Shown: positions 1-11,999 of the stretch, one piece after another | How the letters are laid out: the number at the start of each line of letters is the position of its first letter | How positions within the stretch are numbered: the stretch's first letter is position 1 | Assembly: GCA_018343915.1 (NCBI GenBank) | Contig: JABRWF010000003.1 | Coordinates: forward strand, 1,922,001-1,986,000 | Reading direction: 5' to 3' | From: Agroathelia rolfsii | Taxonomy: Eukaryota; Basidiomycota; Agaricomycetes; Amylocorticiales; Amylocorticiaceae | DNA: 64,000 nucleotides | Program-made: the position numbers and the translations under genes | The notes under the pieces: model-generated | The model's database searches: none | What the model saw: the letters and a program-made list of their open reading frames with translations, nothing else | Told to the model about the DNA's origin: nothing

Positions 1-988
1 TTATGATGTTATGTCGATCATCGCCTATTGCCTGCTCCTTGTTGTAGGAGGCTATGTCCTGTCAATGAATAGGACAATTAAGTGTATGGACTAACGCATT
101 GAAATTCAGTTAATACTCACATTGTCCAAGATAATCAAGTCTGTAACAAATGTCGAGAGCTCTTTGATGACAGGATGATCAATAGCTTCGTCGGGTATGT
201 CAAGGCCTAGCTCCATAATTACACACGACGGTCGTGCGCCGATATTCTCCCTTCGTGTATCTAGGTAAGTGTCCACGGTGCGAAATGTGTTGTTGTCTCT
301 ATCAGAAGCCTGAACAACGACTGAATTTAGGTAATCCGTAAAACTCTCAATGAAGCGTTTTTGCAAGGTGGGGCTAGTCGTCTGAATGGCTAATGACCAG
401 AATCTAATAGTCATTCCATTAGCGTAAACAAGGTATGTCAAAAGGATACTCAATAGAGCTTTTACTCACTGGCGAGCGACCTCACCGAGGACGATTTCAT
501 CCAACGGTCTTGGCTTTTGAGGATCGTTGAGGGCATCCTTCACAACATCGACCATATATCCAACGCTCATGCTGTCTTCTACATCCGTATACTCGTCGAT
601 TATAAAAAAGAGCATCATAAGATCACATCCAGTCCTAAGGTGTTCTAATATAGGATTCAATGTTTTCAATCTTTGCGGAGAATAGTATGTGTTTTGTTAT
701 AAAATCCTATGGGATGACTGACCTTTGCTGATCCAAGGATACGCTAGGGATGCAAGTAAGCCTGATAATGGAAGGCAAAGACGTCAGATCAAAGTTTAAT
801 TTCTCCATGTTAGGCTTACTGAAATTGCACTTGTCGAAAGCCAGCTGAGACTCCGGAGTAAATGCACGGAAACTGTGGAACCACGCTTCGGACTCGGCCT
901 TGACTTCCTCATAGAACGGGTTGATATTCCTTTTCCAAGGCCAGTTTTTCATGGTGTCTGGAAGGTACAGTGTCTGGTTATCAGACAT
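1..988 (-). CDS. Sesquiterpene (class I terpene) synthase, 5' part, cut by the window edge
   Basis: The protein would ionise a prenyl diphosphate (probably farnesyl-PP) and cyclise it to a sesquiterpene. Four exons are visible on the minus strand: 988-723, 670-470, 403-121 and 58-1. All junctions are GT-AG and keep the frame. The N-terminus starts [11 protein letters not shown] and continues with [14 protein letters not shown], as is usual for basidiomycete sesquiterpene synthases. Exon 2 carries the Asp-rich metal-binding motif as DEYTD. The NSE triad appears only after splicing exon 3 to exon 4, reading NDIASYNKE, with both Mg-binding motifs intact. The C-terminal part, with the usual RY pair, lies outside the window. 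The start is the ATG at 988. The enzyme class is secure from the two motifs; the product cannot be told. Such genes are often clustered with P450s, but none is visible on this side. Confidence 0.93.
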
Positions 989-3599
989 TTTACAAGAACA
1001 ACAACTTGGAATATAGAGTCAATGAGCGGCGAATTGGGGAAAATACTGAGTATTTCGAGTTGTAAGTACATGATTTTTTATACAGCAGAGAAACAGAGCC
1101 GGAGGAGTATGTAATCTTGGATTTTCCATCCCTTGTGCTCCATCTTTTTTCCGGTGTTAACTAGAACGAAATGTGCACCTTGTCTCCCTCCCGTTATCTT
1201 TCCTTTTACCATGATATTTTTTATGGTCTCCTAAGTATATATGCAAGTGCCAGGTACGGTACGATATATAGCCGTTAGTAACTTCATCGGTTACTCTTCC
1301 GCCGCAAAAGCTTGAAAATACAACATACAGCAAATCAGTATACTAAAGGACATCAAGTAAAACACACCCAGATTTTTGATACTCTGTCGCAGGTGGCGGC
1401 GCCACTGATCTTTGGAGCATGTACTTCATACTATCTCCGGACGCCGAGTTTTTGGGACATCACAAGTATCTCCGAGTCCTTCCACATGTACATTAGTAAC
1501 TTTATGGAGATGCCGATTTACGCATAAGCAGATGTAAGTGTAGTAACTCTCAATTTGAAATTTCAAGATAATTTGCTTGGATAATACCATGTAACTCATG
1601 TTAAAACCCACTGCAAGTCGACCCACAGTGGCTGCCTAAATTCTTAATTGCGAAGCACGGGCTTTGTAAGCTACTATCTCTTGAGAAGAATCATGTGCTA
1701 TTTTCAGCGGCAGAGTAAGATATACATCAATTTTTTTGGGAGTAATTGTATACTGTGTTGAGTAAGAGACGTACTATCACAGCAACCCGTTTGAAGCTAG
1801 TATAACACAATACGAATCATAAAATGCGACGACGGCGTCATTCTTATCGCGATGCTGACTCCTTGTATCGGATCAAGCAAGAGAGGGAGAAATAAAAATA
1901 AAAAACCGACACCAATTTACAACAATGTTGGCTTTGTCAATATTCGGAGTAAGTCTGGAGCATACCATGTGGTGCATTACAGGATCATAAGACTTGGAAC
2001 TGGATTGCCTGACAGCGCATAAGACTAATCAATTACAAATACATCGGCACTTGTTGCAAACACTAATCGACCTAGATTAATACTCCAGCTATCATTCTGG
2101 AGGAACAGAACCACAATCTGAGGCCAAGCAGTGCACTCGATCTACTAGTATGGCACTGTCAGTTGTAAGCTGCCACAGCCCAGATTTAGCCCAAGTTAGG
2201 TACGGTTCCGACTATATTAAGCTTCATTCCGAGTCGGAGGCGACGAATTGCTCCGCTGTCTGCGTGGATGAAGTACTAGTATTATCCCTAGGCGGGTCCT
2301 TGGGGCACGTTTGATATCTCCTCCAAGATGTATTGTAGTAGGCCCTCACCAGCTTACCTATGAGTATAAGTAAGCTCAGTCTATATATGTGAGAGACTTC
2401 AGAGTGTCCTGGAAAGGCCGTGTCAAATTAAAAATCAGTGAAGTCACAATCCTTGCATACCTATTGTATATATTCTTTGTAGCATTGTAACCGCCGCTTT
2501 TGACTGTACAGAAACCTCACAAATTAATGTTTTTGATTTTTTTATTAATACTGGTACAACTTCTCTGCTAATATACAACCTTGACTGCTGCATAAAACCG
2601 ATATTTACTGAAATCACAACCTCCATAACATATGCAGTTCGAGCCCTGCATAAAATTATCACTATCAGTGAATCGATTATCAATCATTACTAGTAGGCCA
2701 TTAGGGTCCTATCTGCAAATGTGACTTCTTGTGACTTATCTCGCCCCACCAGGTACTAGTAATTGAAGGTCTCTGGCCCAGCATAGCTCCAACAAGCACG
2801 TCATGACAAAAAAATTCAGATTCCTCATGTTTTGTTATCAGTAATGCGGCAAGGTTTACGTAATGGTACGGTGTGATGAGCAGAAGAGAAGGTGTCCCAA
2901 AAACCCATCCGGAACAGTGGTACATGCAATCACTAGTGCTATCGCCCCGAACTCCGTCTCCTGGCAATCATCAGTCATCAATAATCTTCCATTTCAGACT
3001 CAGAACAGATTTAAAGAGATAGTAGTTGCCAAGCCGCTGCGCACAAGCCCAAGGTTCGGTGTGAGTTTACATAAGGGTACAACGCTAATAGTGTGCAGTA
3101 CGAAATACTATGTCCAATACTTGTACATATGCAAGTAATACCTTCATATATTACCCTGCTACTGTAAAACGCATATATCCAGGCAGCTAATTTAACATCA
3201 GTAGGCAAGTATGTGCAGTGGGATTAGGGCCACTAGGCGGTGTATTAGTACTATTACGCACTGTATTCCATCGACTCAGAACCTCATGCCTTCAACATGT
3301 ACTCTATTCATATTCACACCCCGCACCCATGTGACTTGTTTCGCAATTGGACGTTATCCAATCCCACTCACGGCAGAAAATAATCCCTTGAAATTGAGCA
3401 TTGCTGGGTATATCATTCCATACATTTATGCACATATACACAACACATGGTACATGATGTCAAATCCAGTAAAATAAGAACAAAACATAAGAATGAAAGC
3501 GAAAATGTGAGTGGTAGTAGTCATGCCATTATACAAACAACCGTCCAGTGTTTTTTTTTTTTTTACAGAAAGGAGTAAAAAAATCCGAATAGTCCATGC
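989..3599. other. Intergenic stretch, no supported gene
   Basis: About 2.6 kb holding only short unrelated open frames on both strands. I see no conserved motif, no convincing exon chain and no repeat. The part next to 988 contains the promoter of the terpene synthase. A TATA-like AGTATATATGC lies near 1240, too far upstream to assign with confidence. Confidence 0.5.
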
Positions 3600-4183
3600 T
3601 CAGATATCCATAACAAACACCATATCATCGCTCACCGCTATTGATTTCCTCGACTCCGTATGCAGCGGCTCCGACAAACGCCGACCGCTCCCGTCGTCGC
3701 TCCGCAAACTCTCCGGACTGCGAGTCCAATAGGCAAGTCTAGCTCTCCTCGAGTCATTACTTCGGGGAGATCTATCGATCTGCCAAGCCCCTACCGCTGC
3801 TCCGGCTGCCATTATCGTTGGCCGTGATTGGTAGCATGTAGTCGAGATGGACGACATCCGCCGCTCGCGCGGTCGTCCACGAGGTCCGAGTGCTGCCTGC
3901 AGCGCGTCGAGCAAGGCCTGGGACTGGTCCGAATTATTACTTCGCCTCCGCCTAGGCCGTGGTGCATTTTCACATGAAGAGGAAGACCGGCGTCCAGCGC
4001 TCATAGTCGACGTGTTCTTGAGAGTTCCAAGTGGCTCAATTGACTTGTGATCAGATGCAATAGCAAAGGTATGCCTTACTTGATTCACGGCATCTATCAA
4101 GCTTGTCAGCATGCTACATTGCAAAAGAATGTGGCAAGGCACTCACCATCTTGTTTCCAACAGCAGCACCAAATAATTCCCAT
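3600..4183 (-). CDS. Small basic hypothetical protein with a putative lipidated MG...CCC N-terminus
   Basis: Two exons, 4183-4147 and 4093-3600, joined by a 53-bp GT-AG intron, give a protein of about 176 residues that I do not recognise. Exon 1 encodes MGIIWCCCWKQD. Gly at position 2 followed by three adjacent cysteines looks like an N-myristoylation plus S-palmitoylation anchor, though residue 6 is Cys and not the preferred Ser/Thr. The rest is Ser/Arg-rich, with a basic block (RPRRRR) and a short helix (SQALLDALQAAL), so it may be a membrane-tethered, largely disordered protein. The sequence upstream of 4183 is CT-rich on the coding strand, as expected for a fungal promoter. The first exon is tiny, and the model depends on choosing this ATG. 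Confidence 0.5.
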
Positions 4184-6546
4184 AGAGTAGTATTAGTTAC
4201 TACAGTGGCGTCGACACGGAGGGGCGGTGATTGTCCAATCCGTCACGTTTTGGAGGGCAGGGTATGCAAGATGAGATAAAGAGCAAGAGAGAAACAGAGA
4301 CAGAGAGCAAGTGGGCTCGACAAGAAAAAATATCCAAGGCGGAGAAAGCGTGAGCTTACGCTCACAGCCCCAGCCCCACAGCCCAAACACCCGGATAAAG
4401 CAGAAAGATATGTATGTATACGTGTACTTGGGCTGGCTCTTTTATATAGTTGCTATGACAAGCAATGTCACGAAGTCGGAACAGAGAAACCCTGAGAGGG
4501 AGAGGAAGAAGGTGAAGAAAAGAAGAATGGATGAGACGGAACAGGCTCAAAGTTTGAAATATGAGAGCGGGGGTGAGTGAACGACAGGGCAAAACGAAGC
4601 TGGGGAAGGTGGGAGCCTCATGTCCACTGAGATAAGCAGCGTTTGATGCTTACATTGATGACGATGTTCATCGCCCCCTGTATGTGCGCTATGTATAAGT
4701 TGCCTTTTTTCTATATTAATGGGGAGCGGGGGACCCATTTGGGCAGGGGAGAGATCCCTGTGCGTTCCAAACAATGGAAGGAGCCGGGGCGATGCTTACT
4801 AGTGGCGGTCTGGTGGACAAGAGGATCATGATGCATAACTGGCACAGGCCCGGCACGGGGGAAAGACAGAAAGCGAGGTTCCGTCCCTATTGAATTCCAG
4901 AAGACTTTTACATATATGTTCTGCATTCCCCCGGGGGAAGCACGGCAAACCAAAAAGAATGCCTTGAGTAAACAGCAATGCCGGTCGATTGCTATCTTCC
5001 CGTATTATTTAGTACACGCATAGTATCGAAACTGCATGCAGTATTCCAGTGCGCCTGAACGGCAGTGCGGTAAAATTTCAGTGCGCTCGATCCGCATATA
5101 TCTGGCCTGCTCTTCTTTGAGCCCTCGGCACTGGTGCAGGTAGAACAAGACCGCGCGAGGGCCATCGCAGTAGGGGAGAATGATGCGAACGATGGCGACT
5201 CGGAGACAGCTGCAAGACGCGAACTCCCCGCAAGAGGCAATTGCTCACCTGACTGCGTCATATACGACATCGTGGCATCTTGACATTATGTCAGCCTGTT
5301 GTCCCCGCTGGCCAATCATAACCCCATCACGGCTGTTGTTGTCCTCTCACCAGCATGTCAATTACTCTCGAATATATTTTTGTATATATACTAGCACTTG
5401 GGTCTGCATACTAGCAGATTCTTTTCTAGCAGGTTTAAGTCATAGAGGTGCTGTCACGATTCCTGACCCTGGTCCTACTGGCAATGCATGACTTCGATTC
5501 TCACATACCTCGGAACTTCTACACGTTTACGACTCTTTCATGATGACCCCCGAATGGCTGCAGTGGAATACCCATTTACATTTATTGAAATCAAGGCTAC
5601 ATGGTGATGGAATTGGAATTTGTATGGTTCGAAGAAGCTATCAGCGTGTTATGGTTAACACTTACCCAAAAACAGTTATCACCGACTCGTGATTCATTCC
5701 AACACTTCACCCGACCGCGCAAATGTAAAGCCTCCTGCCTATTAAAAAAAAAAAAGGAACCACCAAACCAATATCATCCCCATGTTCTGCTTATTCTTTT
5801 CGATATTTTAAGAGGGCAATGAAAGGACAACGAAACTTTAATTTTGGCTTGTTACCATGCTTTCCCAAACTACTCAGAACGTGCAACAAATACCGACTGT
5901 AGACAAGAAACAGAAACAGGCAAGTATGTCTACTGTGATTGCATGCTTCTTCCTTCGCTAGCGGCGCCACTTACCCTACTCCGTCAATGAATGCTGTTAC
6001 ACTAGTCAACACTTATTACTAACCAACCCTAGGTCACACATCCGGAGTCAAAAAAAAAAAAGAAGAGCGAGTTATTGGTCCTCCTCAAGCACTTTTCATG
6101 TAGCTGCTAAATTCATCCCTTCACAAGATCAAGGTCTTCGGGAGCGGCTGACACTTCAAAAAGTCTGGATACCCGTCTCATTCTCGCTTTATACAGGCCT
6201 GTGCTTGTCTGAAGCGATTCTCTACCATCTCTTTTCACTTTGCTCGATCAACTGCTCAAAATATACCGCCTTGAATGCCAAAGTACACACCTATCTCTCG
6301 TGCTCGATATTCGTCCTTCAGAAGATACGAACCATGGCTGTGTTCCCCTACCCTCTCCTAATCTTTCAACGCTCGTCTAAACCTCCAGCCTCCTCTCTTC
6401 GCATCTAGGAGGCTGAGGCTGACATGCCCAGCTGTAAATATATATATGCCCGTTCTCGGGCCTATTTCTACCCACCTACCCGCCTTATTCTCGTACCATC
6501 ACCATCACCCAAAAATCTTAAACCACCTCTTTTCCTCTGCCCAAAA
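4184..6546. other. Intergenic stretch with one unassigned open segment
   Basis: This stretch holds the CT-rich upstream region of the minus gene ending at 3600 and the upstream region of the plus gene starting at 6547, with a TATA-like AAATATATATATG at about 6436-6448. A plus-strand segment from about 5086 to 5283 is preceded by a good acceptor (TTTCAG) and stays open for about 65 codons, including LVQVEQDRARAIAVGEND. I could not extend it into a gene. Nothing else is supported. Confidence 0.45.
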
Positions 6547-7233
6547 ATGTCTTTCCTGATCGCCTACTCGAGCTTCTCAAGAATCATCTATCTTTCCTCC
6601 TCCACAAGCCCAGCTAGCAATTGTACCGGCTCCAAATTGCAGAAGGCGCCAGCCACTTCTACTTCCCCTTCTTCCTTGTCTTCTTCCGCGTCCCCTCCAT
6701 CCCCTTCGTCCACCAACGCCAAGAAACCCCAACCAAAGACAAAGTTGAGAGGCAAAGCCCTCCGCCGTGCAGTCTGCTCCGGCACGGCGCACCGCGTGCT
6801 GATGGTGCCCTCGATGGCCGACCTTGTCACCAAGCACACCATACGCGAACATATGGTGTCCAAAAAGTCGACCAGGACCGATGCCACCATCACCACGACG
6901 GAAGTAGTAGCAGCAGCAGCAGAGGACGCTGTCAAGGCCAAAGAAGGGCTTGCAAATTCCAGTTCTAGCTCCATCTCTAGCGGTTCTCAGGTCCGGGTCC
7001 CATTCACCCCCGGCACCACCACGTCCAAACCCGCGCCCACTGCGTCCGGCTTGAAGAAGATGAAGAGGTGGGGCGTGATGCAGTCCGGCTCGGCGAGGCA
7101 CGCCCAACAGTTCCAGTTGAGCGATACACAGATGGAGAAGGTCAAGCGCGAGGCTGAGGCGCTCCGGTTCAGTGGTATGCGTCGTGTGTGGGCTGAAGCT
7201 GAAGGCTTGGACTCGGTGGGGCAGCGACAGTAA
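6547..7233 (+). CDS. Hypothetical Ser/Ala-rich protein, 228 aa
   Basis: Single-exon frame of 229 codons, starting at an ATG in good context (CCAAAAATGTC) just after a CT-rich leader and about 100 bp after a TATA-like element. Residues 1-20 are moderately hydrophobic (MSFLIAYSSFSRIIYL), possibly a weak targeting segment. The N-terminal third is a Ser/Pro/Thr tract. A basic stretch follows (KPQPKTKLRGKALRRAV). The central part contains an Ala run (VVAAAAEDAVKAKEG). The C-terminus (residues about 165-228) is more ordered: GLKKMKRWGVMQSGSARHAQQF followed by a charged helix. No known domain is recognisable. The minus strand also has long open frames here, which reflects the codon bias. The upstream context and the continuous frame favour this strand. 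Confidence 0.55.
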   Translation: MSFLIAYSSFSRIIYLSSSTSPASNCTGSKLQKAPATSTSPSSLSSSASPPSPSSTNAKKPQPKTKLRGKALRRAVCSGTAHRVLMVPSMADLVTKHTIREHMVSKKSTRTDATITTTEVVAAAAEDAVKAKEGLANSSSSSISSGSQVRVPFTPGTTTSKPAPTASGLKKMKRWGVMQSGSARHAQQFQLSDTQMEKVKREAEALRFSGMRRVWAEAEGLDSVGQRQ

Positions 7234-8303
7234 ACTAGGACTGATGCCATTTCGACTCAGTCTGTCGGGCCCATGCTCTTTGCGTCTCCCCCTTTGAATC
7301 ACTGGAGTTTGAAGTAACCAGTAGTATGCAACTCGACTCGCTTTTTGTTACTATATTATCCCGTTTTTATTTCTCTGTTGTATTTTTATCTTTTATTTCT
7401 TGTTGTTATTGTTGCACTGTATCTCTACTTCATTTCATCCACTTTTCACTTTGAAAACACCCTCTGTACATGTAGGTATACCTGTCGCATTCTCAGCCAC
7501 GTGCATTGTGAATGTCAACACATGTACATACGCAACTTTCCTCCCTCCTTCCAATTCTATCCTCCTCTTCATGTTTGCTTCCAGAAAGACCAAAAAAAAA
7601 AACCCTCATTATTGTGCAGAACTCACGAACTTATTACTGGCTCGGTCAATCAATAAACAGGCTAAAGAAACGAAGAGCAATAGTAGTGGGTATTAAATTT
7701 CGAAACTACCAAAAGAAGAAAGGACAACTCCTAATATAACTAGGACATGATGATCCTATCAAAAACAAAAAAGTACATTTATGAACTTGAAATTGGAACA
7801 GGAATAAGAAAAAAGAACAAAAAAGAACAGCCATGCCAAAGAACAAGAAGAAACAGAGGCGGCTACAGGATATGTATGTGTGTGTGTATGTGTTATCTTA
7901 GATGTGTGGGATATAAGGAAATCACTGGCGGGGAATGTTGTATTGCAGTAGAAGCGGTGATATGGGAGAACCGACATATGTTGTTGTTTCTTCCACCCCC
8001 GGCTGACTTGAATGGAGCGGCGGCGGTGACGCCGCCTTGGTGGGAAAGTTGATAAGAGCAGGTGAATAGGAATATGGTTGTGGACAGGAAATGGTGACAG
8101 ATGAAAGAGCCAGATGAGGCAACAGTGATAAAGGCCCTTGTAACCGCCCATGGATACTTTCTCCTCCGGCTTGCAAGAAAGCTGGAAGAACGGAAGAAAA
8201 AGAAAAAAAAAAAAAGGAGACAAGGCGACCAAGGCAGAATGTCCAGGAAGCGGGTGATATTGTTCCGCACTTATTTTTGATCTTCTCAATCGTTTTCCCT
8301 TCT
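7234..8303. other. Convergent 3' flanks, no gene seen
   Basis: About 1.07 kb between the stop of the plus gene at 7233 and the stop of the amylase-like gene at 8304. It is T/C-rich then A-rich, with several short homopolymers, as in trailing UTRs. The open frames here are short and low in complexity, and I see no gene. Confidence 0.5.
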
Positions 8304-10484
8304 TCAGAACATGTTCATCGCCATCCCAGCGACAACTGCCGCCATCATCACCATCGTACCAGCAGCAGCGTCACCAACCCGCTGCACACGGGGCACCGCG
8401 GCGGACTTGGACCGGCCCGAGGAACTGCCCGACCCTGATGATGATAGCGATGCGAATCCGCAGATGTTCGAGTTGGTCAGGTTCGACTCGGGAATGAGGA
8501 TAACAGGCAGACCGCCCATGGTGGAGTAGTTGACCTCGACGGTACCGTTCGAGCCAACGGCATACTGTTTGCAGGAGAGGACGCTGTGTATGTGCGATAC
8601 AAAATGTAAGTTTCCAATGATTGAATAGCATGAAGGAAAGGAAAGAAGACCACGCACTCTACCGTCGCCAAATCCGTCGGCCAGGGCGTATACACGGGCG
8701 TGCTCAGATTCTGGGGCGGCGAGCCAATGTTGGACATGATGCTAATCACGTTACCCTTCATGACGGCGATGCCCGTCGGTGTCGTTGCCAACACCTCAGC
8801 ATTGGACGTCGCCCAAGAGGTTGTATTCACGAGGAAGTTGCGGAACTATATAAAAAAAAAAGAGGAACAATTGTCAGTGCTCAATACTCGTAATGAGATG
8901 TAGACGGAATGAGCGAACGGACCTGGTTGAGAGAGGCGATATAGTTGTATGCGTTCGTACGTGCATAGCCCGAGGGCCACATCGGCTCGCGGTTGTACTA
9001 ATAAGGGGTCATTTTCTCAGTATATGCGCATGAAAAGAAAGAATGCAGATTCGCTTACAGGGTCAGCATTACCATAGAACCCTTGCTCCTGGCCGTAGTA
9101 GACAATCGGAATGCTAGAATAAATGGTTAATCAACAAAAACATGATACAAAACGCAATCGCCTCTCACCCGTCCGTCATCCAGTTAAACACCATCGCATT
9201 CTTCAAGCTAACCGGGTCGACAGAGATATTCGCCCAGCGGGGGTTATCCTGGTTCTCGATAAAGTTCCCTAGCACGGTCGTATCTTGAAATGCGGCCTTG
9301 CTCTGCGCCATGAAATCAACGAGGGCGGAGATGTTCTGCTTTCCTGGGATGGCAAACGCATCCACGAGGGCGTAGTACATCGGGTAGTGCAGCACCGAGT
9401 CGAGCGCGTTCGGGCCTTGGTACATGGAAGGTATGGCCACGTCGGATTCCATCACCTCACCGATGGTGAATACACCCGCAGACTGTGCGAATTGTTTCCA
9501 AAAGGTAACGTTGATGTGTTTGGCAGCTGCATCAGAGTTGAGATGTATATAAAATTTTGTGAATTTCTGATTTTTTTTTTTTTTTTTTTTTTTTTTTAGT
9601 AAAGATGTATATATACCCACCATCAATACGGAGACCATCGATATCATACTCCTGCACAAGCTCCTGGATCAGCTGCGCATATCCGTTCTGCACGGTCGTA
9701 TCCTCCGTATTCAAATCGGGCAACGCCACCGTTGTGTCGCCCAACCAACATTCTTGCTCGCTCGTCAGGTTTGACCAGTTGACGGAGCAATACGGATGAT
9801 ACTGCTCCGCCTCCTTGAAATAAAACGTGTCCAACATCGACTCGGTTAGGTTCACCGACGTTGACATCACATTGTTCACCACGACGTCGACCATGAGGTA
9901 CATCCCACGCCGGTGGAGCTCGGTCGAGAGTGATTTGAGGTCGTCTGAGGAGCCATAGCGCGGGTTGATTTGGCTGAAGTCTGCGGTCCAGTAGCCATGG
10001 TAGGCGTCACCATACGCTGTCCGTGGGCCGTCGTAATTTTGCGCGACGGGGCTGATCCAGATGGCGGTGAAACCGGCGTTTTGGATGTAATCCAGGTTTG
10101 ATTGGATACTATTATTGTACGAAGAAGAAAAAGTGTGGGGAAAGAGGGTTATTATTAGGTGAAAGGAGGCAAGTAAACTTGGATGAGGGCATAGAAAGAA
10201 AGAAACGAACGTCTGCCAAGTGCCGCCACACCAGGTTTGGTTGCCGGGGTCACAAGCGGTCAAGTTGGCGCCTGGCGACAGAGCGTAGCGGTCTGTGATG
10301 ATTCTAAAGGGTTGGGTTACCGTGAGCCGGATGCGCATATTAGTAGGGCGCACTATATGCGGACAAATGCCACTGACTGATAAATGGACCTGCTACGCCA
10401 TTCCTCAGCTGTAGCGGCAAGAGAGGGCGACACAAAGGAGGACGCCAGAGCAGCAAGGGGAAGAAGAAGAGAGGTAGTAAACAT
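8304..10484 (-). CDS. Secreted GPI-type GH13 alpha-amylase-like enzyme / putative alpha-glucanotransferase
   Basis: Eight exons (10484-10378, 10303-10211, 10108-9621, 9526-9169, 9113-9059, 8997-8924, 8845-8658, 8583-8304) splice in frame to about 547 residues. Exon 1 encodes a signal peptide (MFTTSLLLPLAALASS..., about 24 aa). GH13 regions are clear: GFTAIWISP, DVVVNN (region I), GLRID (nucleophile Asp, region II), IGEVME (acid/base Glu, region III) and FIENQDNPR (region IV, third Asp). The conserved His of region I is Asn and that of region IV is Gln, a pattern I associate with fungal GPI-anchored amylase-like glucanotransferases (Agt type). A domain-C-like part follows. The tail has a Ser/Gly linker and a hydrophobic end (TMVMMAAVVAGMAMNMF), consistent with a GPI signal. 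A role in wall alpha-glucan or starch processing is inferred. The intron after region II contains a run of about 28 T. Confidence 0.92.
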
Positions 10485-11999
10485 TCTTCAAAAAAAAAAA
10501 AAAAGATGCGAAGTGGGGAAGGAACTTGAAGAAAGAAAGACTGTCAGTGGGGTTGGGATAAAAGAATGTGTAATGCTCGTTCTTGATATATGGCAGCAGG
10601 GCGAGAGGAAGGACTATGGGACGTTCAAGCTCTCAGGCCGAGGTGCATTGGAGAAGATGGGAGAACAGAAGCAAGAACAGAACGAGCAAAGGGGCGGTTG
10701 GATCCGGCAGCGATGGGGGGGGGGGAACCCATAAGCCAGCCGGAAGTAGGAAGGCTGGGGACTAGTGAGTAGCAGCACACTTCTTGATTCAATGATGTTC
10801 ATGATCCATGGCAGCATATTTACATCAGCCTGTTGCTATTCTCCCACCCCAAGGCCATTATTGGCCGTTGATTTCCATCAACAATCTGGATGAGAGCGTG
10901 AGTGTATGCGACGGTGCATATGGATGCACTTTGCCGACGACGAAAAAAATATGATTTGTTGAGATGATGATTTCCCGAAATGATAGTCCCACCAGTCAAC
11001 TTGAACCCTCTCTATTTCCAGTGATCACTCTTCACAGGATGGTGTTCATCACTACTCCCTCTATCATGCCCATTACCATTTCCCTCTTTTTTTTCTTTTT
11101 TTTTTTTTTTTCTCCCCATTTCTTTTATTCTCTTCCTCCTCCTTTTCTTTGACGGCCATCTCGGCCCGCACTTGACAACAAGTCTACAACAGCCTAACGC
11201 CTCCCCCACCTGCCTCATGCTAATCCCGATTTCATCTGCGGATGATCCCGGCCATCCGTGACCGTGAGGGGCAAGGCGGAAAAACTCACTACATGTACGG
11301 CCGGCGCATACCCCGTCCTCCAGCGCACTAATTTTATTTCCTCTGTCCTTTCCTTGACCGCCGCCGGTCGGTGCTCAGTCGAGCTGGCTCAGGCTTGGGA
11401 GCGCGGCCCGTATTTTCCGTCCCGTCTTCGTGTTTCCCTGGACAGTGGCTTATGCTTTTGCTCATACGTCATATCGGCTTCCATTACCCCTCAATAAACG
11501 TCAACAAACATTCGACACATGAGATCGTTATACATGCCATACTAGTACAGTCCAACTCCTCTGAGGTCATATGATCGGGAACGCCAAGCAAAGCAGAATA
11601 TGCCCTTTGGAGAAAGTGTACAAGCCCGAGGGACTACTCGTATATGGTCGGTGACCGGTTGAACTTAACAAGGGTAAGACCGATACAGTAAATGCTTTAT
11701 AAGGCAGTCCGTCGGAAGGGTGAGAGAATATGCCCTACTTTACAAGCAAAATTGGGAAATGAAAGAAACACGCCTTTAGAGTGTTTATGATCTTAGGTGG
11801 TCATGATCTCGGAGGAGTCCGACTGTACTAGTACATGTACATGTACAGTAGCAGGCGAATGCATCTTATATCATTTGTTCTGTCGCTGCCATCGCCTTGG
11901 TTATACAATATTGGTCGTAGCGTGGGTATACAACAGCCAAATTAGCTTTCACTCAAGCTAAGCATTTGCATGGGTGGGATGACCCCGCACCGCCGAGGC
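10485..11999. other. Upstream region of the amylase-like gene, no gene seen
   Basis: Immediately upstream of the ATG at 10484 the coding strand is CT-rich with a T12 tract, a typical fungal leader. Beyond that I see only short frames, a G10 run near 10716, a T-rich homopolymer block at about 11087-11112 and a palindromic run of GTACAT units near 11830. No gene is supported. Confidence 0.5.

Noticed and set aside
1312..1527. Short plus-strand frame starting MKIQHTANQ.
   Set aside because: No homology, no splice partner and no upstream signal. It looks like chance in non-coding DNA.
6577..7302. Minus-strand 241-codon frame opposite the orphan protein at 6547-7233.
   Set aside because: Low-complexity Gly/Arg translation typical of a shadow frame. 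The plus strand has the CT-rich leader, the TATA-like site and a better start context.
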